Shown in pieces: positions 45,553-57,444 of a DNA stretch of 64,000 bases; position 1 is the first letter of the stretch; the number at the start of each line of letters is the position of its first letter. Source of the stretch: Dokdonella_A sp963758365 (GTDB taxonomy: Bacteria > Pseudomonadota > Gammaproteobacteria > Xanthomonadales > Rhodanobacteraceae); the NCBI GenBank assembly GCA_963758365.1, contig CAVWVB010000001.1, positions 930,001 to 994,000 of the forward strand, read 5' to 3'. The position numbers and the translations under genes are program-made. The notes under the pieces are model-generated. The model saw only the letters and a program-made list of their open reading frames with translations. It was not told where the DNA came from and did not search any database.

Positions 45553-46374
45553 CTACGTGCGCGGCCGGTTGACGAGGCGCCGGTACTGCGCCATGTGCCG
45601 GATCGCATCGCGCGGCCGGTCGAGTTCCTCGCACAGCAGCGCGAGGTTGTAGTGGCAGTCGGCCATCTGCGGGTCTTCGCGCAGCGCGGCTTCGTAGGCC
45701 TGCATCGCTTCGGGCTTGTGCTCCATGTCGTCGAGCAGCACGCCGAGGTTGTAGAAGAGCAGGGCATCGCGGGCGCCGGCCACGATCGCGTCGCGATAGG
45801 TTTGCGCGGCCTCGTCGAGACGGCCAAGTTCGTGCAGCAGGCGGCCGCGATTGACGTGCACATCGATGCGCGTCGGGTCGGCGGCGATCGCGCGGTCGTA
45901 CGCGTGCAGTGCGGCCGCGCGGTCGCTGCGTTCGAGCGCGATGCCGTCCGCCGGTGCGTTTTCCGGGTCAGCCCGGGCGGACCGCGGAGCGGGCTCGATC
46001 ACGCGCAGGGAGCCAGCAGCCGGATCGCCCTCGAACGCGAGCACATACTGGCCGCTCTCGGCCTGCCAGCGGCCGCCGCCTTCGCGCACGACGACCTGGT
46101 CGGCGATCGCGCCGATGCTGAGGCCGGACAGCGGCATCGTCTCGGGCAGGTGGCTGCGCAGTTGCTTGAGCGCGCGCACGATCCGCCGATGCGGCACATT
46201 CGCGCTCGACAGCGCCTGCGCGGTGCGCAGCACGATCAGATCCTGGAACGAGAATCGCCACGCGTTGCGCGGGCCGCGCGTGGGCGCGACGAAGCCGGCG
46301 GCGATCAGCGAGCGGATCGTGCTGCGCGGCAGGTGGAGCAGCTTTTCGACGTCGCGCGCGCCATAGGAATGCAT
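45553..46374 (-). CDS. MerR-like HTH protein with C-terminal TPR repeats
   Basis: A 273-aa protein. An N-terminal MerR-type helix-turn-helix (YGARDVEKLLHLPRSTIRSL, then FSFQDLIVLRTAQALSSANV) is joined by a beta-rich linker to about four tetratricopeptide repeats (residues ~150-265: AALHAYDRAIAADPTRIDVH, EAAQTYRDAIVAGARDALLF, EAMQAYEAALREDPQMADCH). A regulator with a protein-binding arm is likely; ligand and targets are unknown. It lies ~170 bp downstream of ku on the same strand. Confidence 0.8.
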   Translation of the reverse strand: MHSYGARDVEKLLHLPRSTIRSLIAAGFVAPTRGPRNAWRFSFQDLIVLRTAQALSSANVPHRRIVRALKQLRSHLPETMPLSGLSIGAIADQVVVREGGGRWQAESGQYVLAFEGDPAAGSLRVIEPAPRSARADPENAPADGIALERSDRAAALHAYDRAIAADPTRIDVHVNRGRLLHELGRLDEAAQTYRDAIVAGARDALLFYNLGVLLDDMEHKPEAMQAYEAALREDPQMADCHYNLALLCEELDRPRDAIRHMAQYRRLVNRPRT

Positions 46375-46544
46375 CGAGTAAATCCGTGAACGTCTGGCAG
46401 GGCGAGGGTGGAGCAGAACGAAAGGCCCCTCACGTGCCGTCTCTCCCGTCGCAGCCGCTGCAGGGAGGGGAATCCGGCTTCACGCTTGGCGCGTCCGTGC
46501 GCGAACGTTGCTGACGCGTCGGATCCTGGGGCACCTTGAGCACA

Positions 46545-47438
46545 CTACTTCGCACGCCGGGCGCTCTTGCGCCTGGCCGGCTCGGGTTCCGCGACCTGAG
46601 CAGCGCGCTTGGCAGGCTTGCGCGCAGGTTTGGCGGCCGCCTTGCCGGCGGGTGCCTTCGCCGCGCCCTTTTTCTCGAGACTCGCACGCAGCGCATCCAT
46701 GAGATCGATGATCTGCGCGCCGCCCTTGGGCTCCTCGGCCATCGTGATCTGCTCGCCTTCGACCTTCTTCTGCACCGCGGCCTGGATGCGCTCGGCGACT
46801 TCGTCCTTGTACTCGCTCGGATCGAACGTGCTCGAGCTTTGCTGATCGATCAGTTGCTGCGCGAGCTTGAGTTCGGCGTCCTTGACGTCCATGACCGGGA
46901 TGTCGATGTCGCTGATCGAACGCACCTCGTTCGCGTACAGCAGTTGCTGCATGACCAGACCGTCCTCGACCGGGCGGATCATCACGATGTACTGCTTGCC
47001 GCGGGCCGCCCAGCGGCCGATCGCGCAGCGCTTGGACGCGCGCAGCGCCTTGGCGAACAGGGAGTAGGGCTTGGCGCCGCCCTTGTCGGGCGCGAGGTAA
47101 TACGCCTTGTCGAAGTAGACCGGGTCGACCGCGGAGATCGGCACGAACTCGGTGATCTCGGCGCTCTGGGTTCCGGTCTCCTCGAGCGCCTTGAGCTCCT
47201 CGGGACTGAACATCACGTACTGATCCTTGGCGAATTCGTAGCCCTTGATCATGTCCTCGCGCGCGACCGGTATGTTTTCCGTCGCACAGAGGTACTGCTG
47301 CTTGAGTCGTGATCCGCAGCCCTTGTGCAGCAGGTTGAACGAGATCTTCTGGCTCGCTTCGGTGGCCGTGTAGAGCTTGACCGGAATGGCCACGAGGCCG
47401 AACGAAACGGTCAGCGACGCTATCGAACGTGCAGCCAT
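46545..47438 (-). CDS. ku: Non-homologous end-joining protein Ku
   Basis: A 297-aa bacterial Ku. The core ring domain begins SIASLTVSFGLVAIPVKLYT, and contains LLHKGCGSRLKQQYLC and GYEFAKDQYVMFSPEEL. A Lys/Ala/Arg-rich tail after residue ~255 is typical of Ku that threads onto DNA ends. It bridges double-strand breaks and recruits LigD, encoded 20 bp upstream on the same strand. GGAGAGAG precedes the ATG. Confidence 0.97.
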   Translation of the reverse strand: MAARSIASLTVSFGLVAIPVKLYTATEASQKISFNLLHKGCGSRLKQQYLCATENIPVAREDMIKGYEFAKDQYVMFSPEELKALEETGTQSAEITEFVPISAVDPVYFDKAYYLAPDKGGAKPYSLFAKALRASKRCAIGRWAARGKQYIVMIRPVEDGLVMQQLLYANEVRSISDIDIPVMDVKDAELKLAQQLIDQQSSSTFDPSEYKDEVAERIQAAVQKKVEGEQITMAEEPKGGAQIIDLMDALRASLEKKGAAKAPAGKAAAKPARKPAKRAAQVAEPEPARRKSARRAK

Positions 47439-47458
47439 GACGGCTCTCTCCGAAGTCT

Positions 47459-50236
47459 TCAGGACGTGCTGCGCTTCAGCGCCCGCGCCAGATCCTGCTT
47501 GCGTTTGAGGGCGTCGCTCCAGCGATCGCCGGTCCGGGACAGGCGTGTTATCACATTATCGAGGCGGAAGTCGAGCGGGTGCGCCTTTTCGAGTTCCTCC
47601 CAGTTCAGCGGCATCGACACCGGCGCCCCGGCCACGCCGCGCGGGGAATACGCGACATTCAGGGTCTTGCCGCGGACATTCATGTTGTGGTCCATGAAGA
47701 TCTTGCCCGTGCGCCTGGGCACGCTCCATTCCATCGTGATGTCCTTCGGGTAGCGGCGCATCAGGTGGCGGCTGACCAGTTCGGATACCTTGCGGGTTTC
47801 GTCGAAATCGAGCGTCCGCTTGATCGGCACGAACACGTGCAGGCCGGTCTTGCCCGAGGTCTTGACGATCGCATCGAGCTTCATCTCGGCGAGCAGCTCG
47901 CGCAAATGGAACGCGACTTCCTTGCCTTTTTCGAACGCGGTCGTGTTGAGCTCGGGTTCGGCGCCTTTCGCCTCCTTGCCCGAATAGATGTACGGATCGA
48001 TATCGAAGATCACGTAGTCGGGATAGTTGAGCACCGAGGTTTCGAGCGCTTCGAGCGAACTCGAGTAATCGGTCGACTTCGATTTCGCATCGGCGCCGGG
48101 TTTGGCACGCGAATGCCAGACATGGAATTCGAGGGTGCCCGACTGCGCGAGCCAGAGCAGCGTCGGCAGGTTGTTGCAGATCAGGTAATCCTGTTGTTCA
48201 TCCTTGTGTTCGGAGAACACGGTGATGGTCTCGGCGAAGTCGGGGCGGGCCTGGGTCCAGTGCTTCTGGAAGAAGCGCTGTCCGTCGATGCCGTCGGGCA
48301 TGCGGATCATCGTCAGCGGGCGATCCGCGAGATGCGGCAGCATCAGCGGCGACACGCGCGCGAGGTAACGCAGCAGGTCGCGCTTGGTCAGCGCCTCCTG
48401 CCTGAGCGCGGCGTTCGCGGACCAGTACACGCGATCGAGGTGGGTGAGGCGGATGCGCTCGCCGCCGATCGCGAGTTCGAACGCGTTTCGCGTGCTTTCG
48501 AGCTGGGCGAGGACATCATCGATTTCGCGTGACCGTGATCTGCTTCTGCTCATGTCCTTTCGCTCATGATTCGGGCTGGAGCCGGGTTGCCGTGCCGTGG
48601 ATTCGAGCTCTTCGGGCCGCTTGTGCGCGGACGCCGGCCCTGCAGTCGGCTTGACGCGACGCACGGTCTTGGCAGAGATGTCCTCGCGCAGGCGCACGAA
48701 AATCGGTGCGCGCAGCGAACCGTCGCCGGTCCAGCTCTGAAATCGTACTTCGGCGACCACTTCGGGTCTTACCCAGGTGACCGCGCCGTTGACCTCGGGC
48801 TCTTGCGCGAACGGGCAGGTGCGCGTGTGCAGTGGCTGCAGACGCGCGCGCACCTGTGCAAGCGTGCGCTCGTCGAAGCCGGAGCCGACGTGCGAGGCAT
48901 AGCGCAGCGCGCCGCGGTCCCAGTAACCGAGCAGCAGCGCACCGAGCGGCGCACGCGATCCCTTGCCGCGGGTGTAGCCGCCGACGACGAAGTCCGCGCT
49001 GTGCGTCGGCTTGACCTTGCGCCACGCCGGTGAGCGGCGGCCGCTCTCGTAGATGCTGTCCTTGCGCTTGCCGATCACGCCCTCGAAGCCGCTTGCGAGC
49101 GCCGCCTCGTACAGCGTGACTCCATCGTCGTCGGCATGCACAAGCTTGACCAGAGGCGAGGGCAGCAGACATTGCGCGAGATAGCGGCGACGATCGCGAT
49201 AGGGTGCCCGGCGCAGGTCGATGCCTTCGAAATACAGCAGATCGAACGCGAAAAACAGGGTTGGCGTGTTGCGGTCGGCCGCCGCGATCTCGCGTTCGTC
49301 CTTGAGCTGGAAGCGATTCTGCAGCGCGCTGAACGAGGGTTTTCCTTCACTGTCGAACGCGACGATCTCGCCGTCGAGAAGCATGCCGCTGCCGACCTGC
49401 AGGCGAAGTTCCGCGGCCAGTTTCGGAAACGTGGCCGCGAGCTCGAGCCCCCGCCGCGAGCGCAGGCGGATACCCTGCGCATTGATGAACGCGAGCGCGC
49501 GGTAACCGTCGAGCTTGGGCTCCCAGGCCCAGTCCGCGTGGCGGAAAGGTGCCTCGCCGGTCTCGGCGAGCATCGGTGCGAGCTTGTCCGGCATCGCGGC
49601 GGGCTCACCAGTCGGCACCAGTCGAGTCGCCGGCATGCGCTGCACCGGCACCGCCTTGAGGTCGGTGACGGCAAGGCCCGAAAGCACCGAGCGCTCCAGC
49701 GTACCGATATCGACGGAGCTCACGAAGCGGTCCTTGTGCTTGATCAGGAGCCAGGTCTTCGCATCCCTGGTACGCACCAGCGCGAACGAGCCCTTGAGTT
49801 TTTCGCCACGCAACTGGATGCCGAGCTTGCCGGCGTCGAGACCCGCGCGGATCCTGCGTTCGGCTTCGGCGCGGTCGTCGAACCAGAGGCCGCCTTCGTC
49901 GGGACTGAACACGCCGCAATCCCAGACGATGACCTCGCCGGCGCCGTACTGGCCCGGCGGGATCACGCCCTCGAACGAGGCATAGTCGTAGGGATGGTCC
50001 TCGACATGCACCGCGAGGCGCTTGTCGTTCGGATCGAGCGAAGGCCCCTTGGGTACCGCCCACGACTTCAGGACGCCGTCGCACTCGAGGCGGAAATCGA
50101 AATGGAGCTGGCGCGCCGCATGCTGCTGGACGACGAACAGCAACGGCCCGGATCCGCTGCCCGCTACGGTGGCTGCCGGTTCGGGAGTGGCTTCGAAGCG
50201 GCGTTTGGCCGAATATTCGCCGAGTTTCGCGATCAC
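47459..50236 (-). CDS. ligD: ATP-dependent DNA ligase LigD (phosphoesterase-ligase-polymerase)
   Basis: A 925-aa three-domain NHEJ enzyme. The 3'-phosphoesterase is at ~25-190 (FVVQQHAARQLHFDFRLE, EDHPYDYASFEGVIPPGQYG). The ligase is at ~215-530 with nucleophile Lys241 (EPKLDGYRAL) and EGVIGKRKDS. After a basic linker, the primase-polymerase follows from ~575 (RLTHLDRVYW, VIFDIDPY). The order PE-LIG-POL is that of Pseudomonas LigD. The start is GTG at 50236, since an in-frame stop lies ten codons upstream and the nearby ATGs are out of frame. Operonic with ku. Confidence 0.96.
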   Translation of the reverse strand: MIAKLGEYSAKRRFEATPEPAATVAGSGSGPLLFVVQQHAARQLHFDFRLECDGVLKSWAVPKGPSLDPNDKRLAVHVEDHPYDYASFEGVIPPGQYGAGEVIVWDCGVFSPDEGGLWFDDRAEAERRIRAGLDAGKLGIQLRGEKLKGSFALVRTRDAKTWLLIKHKDRFVSSVDIGTLERSVLSGLAVTDLKAVPVQRMPATRLVPTGEPAAMPDKLAPMLAETGEAPFRHADWAWEPKLDGYRALAFINAQGIRLRSRRGLELAATFPKLAAELRLQVGSGMLLDGEIVAFDSEGKPSFSALQNRFQLKDEREIAAADRNTPTLFFAFDLLYFEGIDLRRAPYRDRRRYLAQCLLPSPLVKLVHADDDGVTLYEAALASGFEGVIGKRKDSIYESGRRSPAWRKVKPTHSADFVVGGYTRGKGSRAPLGALLLGYWDRGALRYASHVGSGFDERTLAQVRARLQPLHTRTCPFAQEPEVNGAVTWVRPEVVAEVRFQSWTGDGSLRAPIFVRLREDISAKTVRRVKPTAGPASAHKRPEELESTARQPGSSPNHERKDMSRSRSRSREIDDVLAQLESTRNAFELAIGGERIRLTHLDRVYWSANAALRQEALTKRDLLRYLARVSPLMLPHLADRPLTMIRMPDGIDGQRFFQKHWTQARPDFAETITVFSEHKDEQQDYLICNNLPTLLWLAQSGTLEFHVWHSRAKPGADAKSKSTDYSSSLEALETSVLNYPDYVIFDIDPYIYSGKEAKGAEPELNTTAFEKGKEVAFHLRELLAEMKLDAIVKTSGKTGLHVFVPIKRTLDFDETRKVSELVSRHLMRRYPKDITMEWSVPRRTGKIFMDHNMNVRGKTLNVAYSPRGVAGAPVSMPLNWEELEKAHPLDFRLDNVITRLSRTGDRWSDALKRKQDLARALKRSTS

Positions 50237-50365
50237 ATCATCATCCAGGGTAGTCCGATCCGTTCACGCGGCGACATCGAAGAGCCGGTCCTGCGCCCCA
50301 CGTCGTGCGCAGCTGCATGCTGCTTCGATACTCGGCACGGGCGGTTCGATTGCCGAGATCGAATC

Positions 50366-51073
50366 ATGACGATGCAATTATGGGCAGGTGCGAGCGGCTA
50401 TTCCTACAAGGAGTGGCAGGGTTCCTTCTACCCCGACAGGATCAAGCCCGGCGACATGCTGATGTTCTATTCCGGACGCCTGCCCACGGTCGAAATCAAC
50501 AATACCTTCTACCGGATGCCGAAGACTGCGGTGCTGGAGGCATGGCGTGCCGCGACGCCGCAGCGATTCCGCTTCGCGATCAAGGCTTCGCGGCGCATCA
50601 CCCACGACGCGCGTCTGAAGGCGGATGCGGCCGCCGAACCGGTGGCCTGGCTCTATCGCACGCTCGAGGCGCTCGGCGACAAGCGTGGACCCGTGCTGTT
50701 CCAGCTGCCCCCGTTCCTCAAGAAGGACCTGACGCGGCTCGGTGAATTTCTGCAGGTTCTGCCCGCCGACCACCGCGCGGCTTTCGAGTTTCGCGACCGC
50801 AGCTGGTTCGACGACGACGTGTACGCGGCGCTGAAGACGGCGGGAGCTGCGTTATGCGTGTCCGAACGCGAAGACCAGGCCCCGCCGCCCTTGGTCGAGA
50901 CCGCGCCCTGGGGCTATGTGCGGCTGCGCCTGGAAGCGTATTCCGACGCCGATCTTGCGCAATGGGCCGCACGGCTCGCGGCGAGCGCGTGGACGGACGC
51001 ACACGTGTACTTCATGCATGAACCCACTGCGCCCGGCTATGCGCAGAAGTTGCTGCAGCTGGCCTCGAGCTAG
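50366..51073 (+). CDS. DUF72 (YecE-like) TIM-barrel protein
   Basis: A 235-aa DUF72 protein: LWAGASGYSYKEWQGSFYP, VEINNTFYRMP, FRFAIKASRRITHDARL, GPVLFQLPPFLKKD, FEFRDRSW and a late YFMHEPTAPGYA (usual FNN/H..A region). The family has a TIM-barrel fold with unknown enzymatic role. ATG 50366 or the one two codons later. It is divergent from ligD and 11 bp before a hydrolase gene, probably co-transcribed. DUF72 genes are often near NHEJ genes in this group; that link is only contextual. Confidence 0.9.
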   Translation: MTMQLWAGASGYSYKEWQGSFYPDRIKPGDMLMFYSGRLPTVEINNTFYRMPKTAVLEAWRAATPQRFRFAIKASRRITHDARLKADAAAEPVAWLYRTLEALGDKRGPVLFQLPPFLKKDLTRLGEFLQVLPADHRAAFEFRDRSWFDDDVYAALKTAGAALCVSEREDQAPPPLVETAPWGYVRLRLEAYSDADLAQWAARLAASAWTDAHVYFMHEPTAPGYAQKLLQLASS

Positions 51074-51084
51074 GTGCAGCGGCG

Positions 51085-51777
<693 letters not shown>

Positions 51778-51829
51778 CCGGCCTGGTGTTCGCTGCGTGT
51801 CGAAACCGACGCGTGCAGTAGTTCGCGGA

Positions 51830-53056
51830 TCAGGCGTTGTCCGCGGGTCCGAGGACCGGGCCCGTGGTCGGCCGCGTGTAGAAGTAGACCGCGCCCTGTC
51901 TCGGATTGGCGCCGATGTCCGCGCCGTACGCTCCGATCAGCACGGTCGCCTGATCGAGCGCGGTGTAGTACCCGAACACGTCGGTCGCCGCGGCATCGCT
52001 GGCGGTCAACTTCTCGACTTCGGTCCACGTGCCGGCCTGCAGCGCGAACAGGTAGGCTGCACCGCGATAGGCGTTCTCCGCATAGGCGCCGACGAGGGCG
52101 CTGTCCTTGAACACGTTGACCGACGCGCCAAACAGATTTGCAGCGGTGCCGTTGTTGGCCGTGAGCTTTTGCGTCTGCTGCCACGTCCCGCCGATGTTCT
52201 CGAACCGATATACGGCACCCTGACTGACGTTGCCGTGGATCGTTGCGCCGGGCGCGCCGATCATTGCGGTCGCGCCGCCGAGCGCGATCGAGACGCCGAA
52301 ATTGTCGCGCACCGCGCCATCGTCCGCAGTCAATTTGCCGGTGAGGTTCCAGAGTCCGTGCGATTCGGTACAGAGGTAGACGATACCCTGTCCGATGTTG
52401 CCGTCGACGAGGGTCGCGCGCGCGCCGATCAACACATGGGCCTCGGACACCGCGATCGAACCGCCGAACGAGCTGGTCGGATCGGCGGGTGTCGGTGAAT
52501 CGATGCGCTGCAGTTCGCTCCAGTCGTTGCCGGCCGGGTCCGGGCCGCGTTTGAACACGTACACGACGCGCGGCACGTATTGTGCGCCCTGATGGGCGCC
52601 GCCGGCGCCGACAAAAGCGAACTTCGAGTTGAATGCGACCGCGGTGCCGAAGGTTTCGAACGCGCGGCCCTGGGCCGCGACGAGCTTCTGGACCTGCACC
52701 CAGCCCGGCTCCTGCGGTTGCGGACCCGAAGCCAACGCAAACACGTATGTCGCACCCTGCCAGGTGTTGGCGCCGACTTTCGCGGTCGGCGCAGCAATCA
52801 TCGCGATGTTGCCGACCAGGGCGATCGTGGAGCCGAACGCGTCGCCGGCGGCACCGTCGTCGGCGACGAGTTTCTGGGTCTGCGTCCAGCTGCCATGCCT
52901 CTTCCTGAATACATAGACCGCGCCCTGGCTGACGCGGCCGTTCACGGTCGTGTTCCTCGCTCCGACCAGGGCCATCGAGCCTGAAACCGCGACCCAGGAG
53001 CCGAACCAGGCCTGCGCGTTGCCGTCGTTGGCGGTGACTTTCTGTTCGCTCCACAT
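51830..53056 (-). CDS. FG-GAP-type beta-propeller protein without a visible signal peptide
   Basis: A 408-aa protein of about seven repeats of ~55 residues. Each has the pattern QKLTA(N/D)DG..., FG.S(I/V)A, A(M/L)IGA, QGAVYVF (for example KLTADDGAVRDNFGVSIALG). Such FG-GAP repeats build seven-blade propellers, usually of secreted adhesins. Here the ATG follows a good AAGGAGC site and the product begins directly in the first repeat (MWSEQKVTANDGNAQAWFG). So no export signal is seen, and either the protein is cytoplasmic or a leader was lost. Confidence 0.8.
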   Translation of the reverse strand: MWSEQKVTANDGNAQAWFGSWVAVSGSMALVGARNTTVNGRVSQGAVYVFRKRHGSWTQTQKLVADDGAAGDAFGSTIALVGNIAMIAAPTAKVGANTWQGATYVFALASGPQPQEPGWVQVQKLVAAQGRAFETFGTAVAFNSKFAFVGAGGAHQGAQYVPRVVYVFKRGPDPAGNDWSELQRIDSPTPADPTSSFGGSIAVSEAHVLIGARATLVDGNIGQGIVYLCTESHGLWNLTGKLTADDGAVRDNFGVSIALGGATAMIGAPGATIHGNVSQGAVYRFENIGGTWQQTQKLTANNGTAANLFGASVNVFKDSALVGAYAENAYRGAAYLFALQAGTWTEVEKLTASDAAATDVFGYYTALDQATVLIGAYGADIGANPRQGAVYFYTRPTTGPVLGPADNA

Positions 53057-53190
53057 GGCGCGCAGCTCCTTCGGATCGGGCGGGCAGGGACGGCGCGGCG
53101 CACGCCAGGCGTCGTCGAGCGGTCATGCCGCGAGCGTAGGCGAGGCCATCGTCGCAGGCAACCATGGCGTGTCGGCATCCCGCGCGCGCG

Positions 53191-56136
<2,946 letters not shown>

Positions 56137-56194
56137 GGGAGGCGTCCGTGGTCACGTTCGATGCCGCCGGGCGCCGCAACGATCGCGGCGTTCG

Positions 56195-56214
56195 GCGACA
56201 CAGGGATGTGTCGC
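56195..56214 (-). promoter_or_regulatory. Leader hairpin close to gcvP
   Basis: GCGACACA (56195-56202) and TGTGTCGC (56207-56214) form a perfect 8-bp stem with a 4-nt loop, ~60 nt before the gcvP ATG on the minus-strand transcript. It may be part of the riboswitch expression platform; there is no U-run. Confidence 0.4.
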
Positions 56215-56273
56215 TTGCGATCAGGCCCTGCCTGACCGGCGGAGGCGAGTACGGAACAGTGCCGGGCTCGCCG

Positions 56274-56302
56274 ACCCGAACGCAGACTCGTGCCGTTCGG
56301 GT
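56274..56302 (-). promoter_or_regulatory. Leader hairpin just after the glycine aptamer
   Basis: ACCCGAACG (56274-56282) and CGTTCGGGT (56294-56302) form a perfect 9-bp stem with an 11-nt loop, ~15 nt downstream of the aptamer on the gcvP transcript. No U-run follows, so a classical terminator is not evident. Confidence 0.45.
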
Positions 56303-56316
56303 TCATCCGCATCGCG

Positions 56317-56420
56317 CCCCTCTGTCCTTTTGCCTGAGAGTTTGGAAGCGCGCGAGCGATCGCCGCCTCTTGCCCCTTCGGCGCCGGTTCTGCCGATCAC
56401 GACAGCCGGTCTCTCCAGAG
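56317..56420 (-). ncRNA. Glycine riboswitch, single aptamer
   Basis: Read on the minus strand, CTCTGGAGAGACCGG opens the aptamer, CCGAAGGGGCAAG forms the conserved internal block, and ACTCTCAGGCAAAAGGACAG closes it. These are the three consensus elements of the gcvT RNA motif. Only one aptamer is seen: no second copy of these elements lies before gcvP or upstream of 56420. It should turn on gcvP when glycine is high. Confidence 0.92.
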
Positions 56421-56720
56421 TGTCCGTTCACGTTGGTACAGGGCCTGAGCGATTACGGGCGATGCGCCTTCGGCAGCGGCCTGGGGCCGCTTCTCCCACC
56501 GCGAACCGTGGACGCGCGGATTGTAACCGAGACAAGGACGCGCGGCCCCGCGACCGAAGGCCGAAAACCCGGCGCGCGGAAAGATGCTCGGCGAAGGTGA
56601 ATCCCGCGACGATGCGGCCGGATTGCGCGGGCTCGGCGGAATCGTGGCTGCGCCGGATGACCGTTTGCGTGCGCCGGACCTTGCGGTCCGGTCATTCGGC
56701 TCCACGTTCAAGTCGGTCCG
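56421..56720. other. Intergenic region between gcvP leader and VOC gene
   Basis: About 300 bp between divergent transcription units. It must hold the gcvP promoter upstream of the riboswitch and the promoter of the VOC gene, but I see no clear -35/-10 pair. No ORF is supportable. Confidence 0.4.
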
Positions 56721-57140
56721 ATGACAAGACCGCCCTTCCAGCTTCGCCAGATCGATCATGTCGTCCTGCGCGTGCGCGACAGCGCGGCGATGCAGGCGTT
56801 CTACTGCGACGTGCTCGGCTGCACGCTGGAGCGCCGCCAGGATTCGATCGGCCTGGTCCAGTTGCGCGCGGGCGCGTCGCTGATCGACCTCGTCGATGTC
56901 GACGGCCGGCTCGGCCGCATCGGTGGCGCGGCGCCGGGCGCGCAGGGGCGCAACATGGACCACCTGTGCCTGCGCGTGGACGCGCTGGATGCGGATGCGG
57001 TGCGCGCGCATCTGGCCGCGCACGGCGCGTCGATCGGCGACTTCGGTTCGCGCTTTGGAGCCGAAGGCGAAGGTCCTTCGCTGTATTGCTTCGACCCCGA
57101 AGGCAACATGCTCGAACTCAAGGGGCCGCCCCGGGTCTGA
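56721..57140 (+). CDS. VOC family (glyoxalase/bleomycin-resistance fold) protein
   Basis: A 139-aa single vicinal-oxygen-chelate domain of two beta-alpha-beta-beta-beta units. Metal-site candidates are His13 (QIDHVVLRVRD), the His in MDHLCLRV, and the Glu of GNMLEL near the end. CFDPEGNMLELK is the typical closing motif. Members include lyases, dioxygenases and resistance proteins; the substrate cannot be told from sequence. Start ATG with CGGT upstream, single gene. Confidence 0.88.
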   Translation: MTRPPFQLRQIDHVVLRVRDSAAMQAFYCDVLGCTLERRQDSIGLVQLRAGASLIDLVDVDGRLGRIGGAAPGAQGRNMDHLCLRVDALDADAVRAHLAAHGASIGDFGSRFGAEGEGPSLYCFDPEGNMLELKGPPRV

Positions 57141-57189
57141 GATGGCGTGGTCGCGGCGAACCGCGCAGCGACGCCTGCGCGGGGTTGAA

Positions 57190-57216
57190 CAAACAAAAAA
57201 ACCCGCCTGGGCGGGT
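57190..57216 (-). terminator. Rho-independent terminator of tRNA-Leu(CAG)
   Basis: ACCCGC (57201-57206) pairs with GCGGGT (57211-57216). On the minus strand the stem is followed by a run of seven T and further T-rich sequence (down to ~57190). It lies 18 bp beyond the tRNA 3' end. The plus strand has CTCTTTATT after the stem, so it may also end the VOC transcript. Confidence 0.88.
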
Positions 57217-57234
57217 CTCTTTATTCCGATCATG

Positions 57235-57319
57235 TGGTGCCCAGGAGAGGACTCGAACCTCCACGGGTCGCCCCGCTAGCACCTGAAGCTAGTGCGTCTA
57301 CCAATTCCGCCACCTGGGC
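57235..57319 (-). tRNA. tRNA-Leu (anticodon CAG)
   Basis: An 85-nt class II tRNA with encoded CCA (57235-57237 on the complement). The acceptor GCCCAGG/CCTGGGC pairs 57313-57319 with 57239-57245. Anticodon CAG is at 57283-57285 within a CTAGC/GCTAG stem, and the GGTTCGAGTCC T-arm is present. It decodes CUG, the main leucine codon in this GC-rich genome. It is divergent from rnr. Confidence 0.97.
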
Positions 57320-57444
57320 CCGCCCGATGGCACGCCATCCGCGGGCCGCGAACGATACTGGCGTGCGCCGGACGTGTCAACGCGCCGCCCTTGCATTCCT
57401 GCAGCCGCTCGGCGACGCTGCTTTCACACACGAAGGAAACCCCG

